Below, one piece after another: positions 60,163 through 64,000 of a DNA stretch of 64,000 bases (the stretch's first letter is position 1; every line of letters begins with the position of its first letter). The stretch comes from Streptomyces sp. NL15-2K. GTDB lineage: Bacteria; Actinomycetota; Actinomycetes; Streptomycetales; Streptomycetaceae. The stretch lies in assembly GCF_030551255.1 (NCBI RefSeq), contig NZ_CP130630.1, forward strand, positions 5,499,501 through 5,563,500, written 5' to 3'. The translations under genes and the position numbers were made by a program. A model generated the notes under the pieces. It was not told the DNA's origin. It made no database searches and saw only the letters and a program-made list of their open reading frames with translations.

Positions 60163-60773
60163 CGTCTCCCGTACGGCTCCTGCTCGCCGACGACGAGCAT
60201 CTGATCCGGGGTGCGCTGGCCGCGCTGCTCTCCCTGGAGGACGACCTGCTGATCGTCGCGGAGGCGGCGACGGGACCCGAGGCGCTGGCCATGGCTCGTG
60301 CCCACGTCCCCGATGTCGCCGTACTCGATCTTCAGATGCCCGGCGCGGACGGTGTGAAGGTCGCCACATCCCTGCGCGCCGAGCTGCCCGGCTGCCAGGT
60401 GCTGATCGTGACCGGTCACGGGCGGCCCGGGCATCTGAAGCGGGCCCTGGAGGCAGGTGTGCGCGGATTCGTCCCGAAGACGGTAAGCGCGCAGCGGCTC
60501 GCGGAGATCATCCGCACGGTGCATGCCGGAAACCGCTACGTCGACCCCGAGTTGGCCGCCGACGCGATCTCCGCCGGGGACTCGCCGCTGACCGCGCGGG
60601 AGGCGGAGGTGCTGGAGCTCGCGGCCGACGGGGCGCCCGTCGCGGAGATCGCCGAGCGGGCCGCGCTGTCGCAGGGGACCGTACGGAACTATCTGTCGTC
60701 GGCCGTGACCAAGCTCGGGGCGGAGAACCGGCACTCGGCCGTACGACTCGCGCGCGAGCGAGGTTGGGTATAG
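60159..60773 (+). CDS. NarL/DesR-family response regulator
   Basis: This 204-aa protein has an N-terminal receiver domain (VRLLLADDEHLIRGALAALL, phosphoacceptor D57 in VAVLDLQMPG, TGHG and VPKTVS switch residues). The C-terminal LuxR-type helix-turn-helix reads LTAREAEVLELAADGAPVAE, IAERAALSQGTVRNYLSSAV, TKLGAENRHSAV. It overlaps the kinase stop by 4 bp. It probably controls the ABC operon, for which the 16-bp repeats upstream are candidate sites. Confidence 0.93.
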   Translation: MTSPVRLLLADDEHLIRGALAALLSLEDDLLIVAEAATGPEALAMARAHVPDVAVLDLQMPGADGVKVATSLRAELPGCQVLIVTGHGRPGHLKRALEAGVRGFVPKTVSAQRLAEIIRTVHAGNRYVDPELAADAISAGDSPLTAREAEVLELAADGAPVAEIAERAALSQGTVRNYLSSAVTKLGAENRHSAVRLARERGWV

Positions 60774-60796
60774 TTGCTCTCGCGCCACGGCGCAAC

Positions 60797-60869
60797 GCGG
60801 ACGTAGCTCAGTTGGTAGAGCGCAACCTTGCCAAGGTTGAGGTCGCGAGTTCGAGCCTCGTCGTCCGCT
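60797..60869 (+). tRNA. tRNA-Gly(GCC), second copy
   Basis: This gene is identical over 73 nt to 56661-56733. It lies 23 bp after the response regulator stop, so the transporter/two-component operon is flanked by direct repeats of one tRNA gene, 4.1 kb apart. Confidence 0.95.
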
Positions 60870-60879
60870 CGGTTGTCTG

Positions 60880-60908
60880 AAAGCCCCGGTCCATCGGACC
60901 GGGGCTTT
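60880..60908 (+). terminator. terminator after tRNA-Gly(GCC)
   Basis: AAAGCCCCGGTCC (60880-60892) pairs with GGACCGGGGCTTT (60896-60908) around ATC, followed by CTCG. Confidence 0.8.
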
Positions 60909-60926
60909 CTCGTGTTTTCCGTGCGG

Positions 60927-61212
60927 CTAGGGCCTGTCCGGCGGATCAGGTCGCAGGACATCGGCGGCGCCCAATGAGCGCAGGTGAGCGGGGTCTGGTG
61001 CGTCCAGCTGCAAGGCGGAGGAGGGAGTCGACGCGGAGCGATGGGGGTGCCCCCGCGCGAGCTCTGTTCGAGCGTGGGGGAGAGTGACGACAACGCGGCA
61101 GATGGGCGCCCGCCGCGATGGGGGTCCCCCCGCTCGAGCGAAGCCGAGAGTGGGGGAGGCTAGTGTCACTGCGACCCCGCGTCTGCGGCATGATCCGCCG
61201 GACAGGCCCTAG
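60927..61212. mobile_element. MITE-like element, 286-bp copy with nested repeats
   Basis: The element carries the same CTAG borders and terminal inverted repeats (GGGCCTGTCCGGCGGATCA) as 42937-43046, in inverted orientation. It has additional internal sequence: two related hairpin repeats with GATGGGGGTCCCCCC and TGGGGGAG ends, at 61040-61082 and 61117-61158. Its right CTAG supplies the TAG stop codon of purC (61211-61209 on the minus strand). No transposase gene is present. Confidence 0.8.
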
Positions 61213-62111
61213 CTCCAGGTGGTTCCGGTGAGGCGCTCGTACGCCTCCACGTACTTCGCACGGGTCGCCTCCACCACCTGCTCCGGCAGCGGCGGCGGGG
61301 GCTGCTCGCTCGCCCGGTCCCAGCCCGACTCCGGCGAGGTCAGCCAGTCGCGGACGAACTGCTTGTCGTACGACGGCTGCGCGCGGCCCGGCTGCCACTG
61401 GTCGGCCGGCCAGAAGCGGGAGGAGTCGGGGGTGAGGACCTCATCGGCGATGACGAGGCTGTCGTTGTTCTCGAGACCGAACTCGAACTTCGTGTCCGCG
61501 AGGATGATCCCCCGGTCGCGGGCGATGTCCCGGCCGCGGGAGTAGACGGCGAGGGTCGCCTGGCGCAGCTGGGCGGCGGTGTCCGCACCGACCTGGCGGG
61601 CGACCTCCTCGTACGACACGTTCTCGTCGTGCTCGCCGACCTCGGCCTTGGTGGCCGGGGTGAAGATCGGGGCGGGGAGTTCCGAGCCGTCGACGAGGCC
61701 TTCGGGGAGGGCGAGGCCGCAGACGGTACGGGTCTCGTCGTACTCGACCAGGCCCGAGCCGGTGAGGTAGCCGCGGGCCACGCACTCGACCGGAAGCATC
61801 CGGAGCGACTTGCAGACCAGGGCGCGGCCCGCCCAGTCGGCGGGGGCGGCGGCGGGCAGCTCGGTGCTCAGGACGTGGTTGGGTACCAGGTCGGCGAGCT
61901 GGTCGAACCACCACAGGGAAAGCTGGGTGAGGATGCGGCCCTTGTCGGGGATCTCGGTCGGCAGCACCCAGTCGAAGGCGGAGATGCGGTCGCTGGCGAC
62001 CATCACGAGGTCGCCCGCCTCGTTCTGGTACAGCTCGCGCACCTTGCCGGTGTGGAGGTGCACCAGGCCCGGAACCTGGATCGGCTCGGGCTTTTCTACG
62101 AATCCGGACAC
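61209..62111 (-). CDS. purC: phosphoribosylaminoimidazole-succinocarboxamide synthase
   Basis: This 300-aa SAICAR synthetase ligates aspartate to CAIR with ATP. Typical segments: HTGKVRELYQNEAGDLVMVA, SDRISAFDWVLPTEIPDKG, LPVECVARGYLTGSGLVEY, GIILADTKFEFGL and LVIADEVLTPDSSRFWPAD. GTG 62111 follows GGGGAGG. The C-terminus ends LTGTTWS with the stop codon lying in the border of the MITE, so the element inserted exactly at the end of the gene and left the protein nearly or wholly intact. Confidence 0.95.
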   Translation of the reverse strand: MSGFVEKPEPIQVPGLVHLHTGKVRELYQNEAGDLVMVASDRISAFDWVLPTEIPDKGRILTQLSLWWFDQLADLVPNHVLSTELPAAAPADWAGRALVCKSLRMLPVECVARGYLTGSGLVEYDETRTVCGLALPEGLVDGSELPAPIFTPATKAEVGEHDENVSYEEVARQVGADTAAQLRQATLAVYSRGRDIARDRGIILADTKFEFGLENNDSLVIADEVLTPDSSRFWPADQWQPGRAQPSYDKQFVRDWLTSPESGWDRASEQPPPPLPEQVVEATRAKYVEAYERLTGTTWS

Positions 62112-62215
62112 GGTTCCTCCCCGTGGTTCTGTGCAGGTGGCTCGATTCTCCTGTATGCCGCAGATCGGTCCGGGCCCGGGGGCGTGGAGCCGGGCCCGGG
62201 GGCGTGGAGCTGGGC

Positions 62216-63718
62216 TCAGTCACGTTTGCAGATGCGGTCCAGGAGGTTCGCGGTGGCGCGCTGGATACGGGGGTCCACGTGGCCCGGGCGGTCCAGTGCG
62301 GGGGACCACGCGAACGTTCCGGACGCGAAGACCAGGGCACCGGAGGGGGCGCGGTAGAGGGAGGTCTCCTGGTGGCGGACGACTCCCTCGCGGTCGGTGT
62401 ACGGGGAGTGCGCGAGCAGGATGCGGTTCTCGTGCTCGGGGAGCGGGGCGCGCGGGAAGTAGCGGTCGGCCTCGCCCGCGACCAGGCCCTCGATCTCGTC
62501 GCTCTCGTGCGCGCCGGTCGCCTCCCACAGCCAGTGGTCGGCGTTGCGGACGACCAAGGGGTGGGGTTCGGGGACGTGGCCCGCGTACTGGATGCCGATC
62601 AGTTGCTGCTCGGGGCGGTCGATCTCGCGCCAGAGCACGGGTTTGCCCGGGCCCCTGCGTTTGCGGCACGTGAGCAGGCGGTCGGGGACGCCGGAGGGGG
62701 ACGGGCTCAGCTCCACCTGCCAGTACAGCGAGTTGGCGGAGAGGAAGACCAGGGACGTGCCGTGGTCGCGGGCGCGTTCCACGGTGTGGCGCATGGCCGC
62801 CGACCAGTACTCGTCGTGGCCGGGGAAGACCAGGCCGCGGTAGCGGGTGGGGTCGATGTGCCCGGCGTGCAGGTCGCGGGCGTCGGCGTAGGCGATGTCG
62901 TAGCCGTAGCGCTCGGCCCAGCGGATGAAGTCGTAGGCGTGGCCGACATGCAGGGGGAGGCCGGCGCCCGCGTACGGGCGGTCGAAGGAGACCGTGGTCG
63001 CGGCGTCGGCCTCGCCGAGCAGGCGGCCGTCGGCGTCCCAGGCGTGGTAGAAGCTGGCGCCGGTGCGGCCGTCCTCGGGGTAGAGGTTGTAGGCCTGCCA
63101 GGTGATGTCGGGCAGGAGGAGGAGCAGGTCCGCAGGGTGGTCGTCGCGGACGGTGAAGGGGATGTGGGACCGGTAGCCGTCGGCGGTGGTGAGGACGGCG
63201 ACGTACGCCCCGATGCTCCAGTAGCTCGGGATCTGCAGGCGCCAGGACAGCCACCAGTGGTGGCAGGAGACCGTCCGGTCGGCGGCGAGCGGCGGGGGCT
63301 GGACGATGCCGGACAGGCGGGGACTTGAGGTCATCTTGGTGGCGCCGTCACCGCTGTAGTGGCCGATGCGGTAGACGTCGACGCCGAATTCCTGGGGCGG
63401 GTCGACGGTGATGTGGAAGTCGACGGCCTCGCCGGGGGCGACCGCGCCGGTGGAGGTGAAACCCTTGATCTGGCGGTGCACGTCGTCGGCGGAACGGGGG
63501 CCCGCCGCGGAACGGGGTGCGGGGACGCGGGGGCTCTTCGGCGTGCGCTGCCGGGCCGGGTCGACATACCAGTCGACGTACCAGGGGACGATCCGGCCGG
63601 TGTCGTCGAAGTACGTCGGGTTGCCGCGGAGCCAGGGGACCGGGCCCTGGCCGAAGGGGTCCGTCACGGCGTGTGCGAGTGCTCCCGACTCCCAGCGGCG
63701 GATCTTCTCCGACCCCAT
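62216..63718 (-). CDS. N,N-dimethylformamidase beta subunit-like protein
   Basis: This 500-aa protein matches the DMFase beta-subunit-like C-terminal domain family: IKGFTSTGAVAPGEAVDFHI, VDVYRIGHYSGDGATKMT, YRSHIPFTVRDDHPADLLLL, LPDITWQAYNLYPEDGRTGA, VFPGHDEYWSAAMRHTVERA and FLSANSLYWQVEL. The nucleophile-type glutamine amidotransferase-like fold is expected. ATG 63718 has GGAGGGGAG 5 nt upstream; the frame to 63829 is non-coding in character. It is a soluble or loosely exported hydrolase of unknown substrate, 104 bp upstream of purC on the same strand. Confidence 0.85.
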   Translation of the reverse strand: MGSEKIRRWESGALAHAVTDPFGQGPVPWLRGNPTYFDDTGRIVPWYVDWYVDPARQRTPKSPRVPAPRSAAGPRSADDVHRQIKGFTSTGAVAPGEAVDFHITVDPPQEFGVDVYRIGHYSGDGATKMTSSPRLSGIVQPPPLAADRTVSCHHWWLSWRLQIPSYWSIGAYVAVLTTADGYRSHIPFTVRDDHPADLLLLLPDITWQAYNLYPEDGRTGASFYHAWDADGRLLGEADAATTVSFDRPYAGAGLPLHVGHAYDFIRWAERYGYDIAYADARDLHAGHIDPTRYRGLVFPGHDEYWSAAMRHTVERARDHGTSLVFLSANSLYWQVELSPSPSGVPDRLLTCRKRRGPGKPVLWREIDRPEQQLIGIQYAGHVPEPHPLVVRNADHWLWEATGAHESDEIEGLVAGEADRYFPRAPLPEHENRILLAHSPYTDREGVVRHQETSLYRAPSGALVFASGTFAWSPALDRPGHVDPRIQRATANLLDRICKRD

Positions 63719-64000
63719 GGGTGCTCCCCTCCCTCGTGTCCCCGTGTGTGATGCGGCGCGGCGCGGCGCGGGCGTGTCATGTGTGCGCTGTGTGTGCTGC
63801 GTGCGCTGTGTGCCTGTCGTATGTCGCAAGCCCTTGCCATGTGCGCGTTCGGTCCCAGCACATCACATTGCGCACGCGGGATGTCACTATTCGTTGCAAA
63901 TCGGCCAGAAGTGGAAGTAGGGGCTCCGGTATGGGTCGGCGCGTGGTAGGCGGCATGCGGTCCCGTCGGACTTGTCCTGTGCCAGGTGGGCGGACGCCGG
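63719..64000. other. upstream region at the right edge
   Basis: No gene was seen. GTGTGCGCTGTGTGTGCTGC-type alternating purine-pyrimidine sequence (63779-63815) is followed by GTGATG/TGTCAC words, probably the promoter region of the leftward DMFase-like gene. Confidence 0.4.

Overview
The window is high-GC DNA with Streptomyces-type codon use, GTG/TTG starts and purine-rich ribosome binding sites. BldC, Lsr2, a valine dehydrogenase, DUF3073, DUF6274 and a dispersed purine gene set (purM, purF, purL, purQ, purS, purC) identify it as a Streptomyces chromosome. The right-hand 37 kb looks like conserved core chromosome. The left-hand 27 kb is accessory.

Layout. (1) 1-2247: the start of a phosphoenolpyruvate mutase gene running off the left edge, the signature enzyme of phosphonate biosynthesis, divergent from a sugar-type ABC solute-binding lipoprotein. 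(2) 2248-27309: about 25 kb bounded by 46-bp direct repeats, of which the right one is the 3' part of an intact tRNA-Lys(TTT). Each end also carries an identical internal 25-bp arm-like repeat. Inside is a mobilisation and integration core (relaxase, MobC, DUF2637/SpdB-like, DUF3631 ATPase, Xis, XRE regulator, tyrosine integrase) with no recognisable TraB/FtsK translocase, so it reads as an integrative mobilizable element. Its cargo is mosaic: IS remnants; a PRC-barrel/YihY/PAP2/holin-like/DUF3618/DUF4235 envelope module; a HemC-like and HemB-like pair with active-site substitutions beside a 63-aa peptide gene; a WhiJ/AbaA-type regulatory set (HATPase, DUF6879, XRE-DUF5753, DUF397); a low-GC kinase-like/AAA ATPase; a PIN-like protein; and a two-gene operon of unknown function next to attR.

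(3) 27.4-37.5 kb: amino-acid permease, secreted FG-GAP protein, DEAD-box RNA helicase with an RG-rich tail, small lipoprotein, HExxH metallopeptidase and membrane metallophosphoesterase. (4) 37.5-43.1 kb: tRNA-Glu, tRNA-Asp, tRNA-Phe, HrpA helicase and a second tRNA-Asp. Broken tRNA-Phe and tRNA-Asp copies here all carry the same 28-bp insert. DUF6274 and a 110-bp MITE-like element follow. (5) 43.4-56.4 kb: bldC, vdh, DUF3073, purM, purF, META-domain lipoprotein, maleylpyruvate-isomerase-like protein, M23 peptidase, ArsR regulator, purL-purQ-purS and lsr2.

(6) 56.5-64 kb: tRNA-Gly genes, an ABC exporter with a DesK/DesR-like two-component system whose kinase carries a Ser/Gly/Ala repeat in its ATPase domain, another tRNA-Gly(GCC), a second larger MITE copy, purC and a DMFase-beta-like protein. 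The most unusual points are the HemB-like protein lacking both Schiff-base lysines, the 28-bp insert in tRNA copies, the MITEs that form gene stop codons, and the uncharacterised element cargo.
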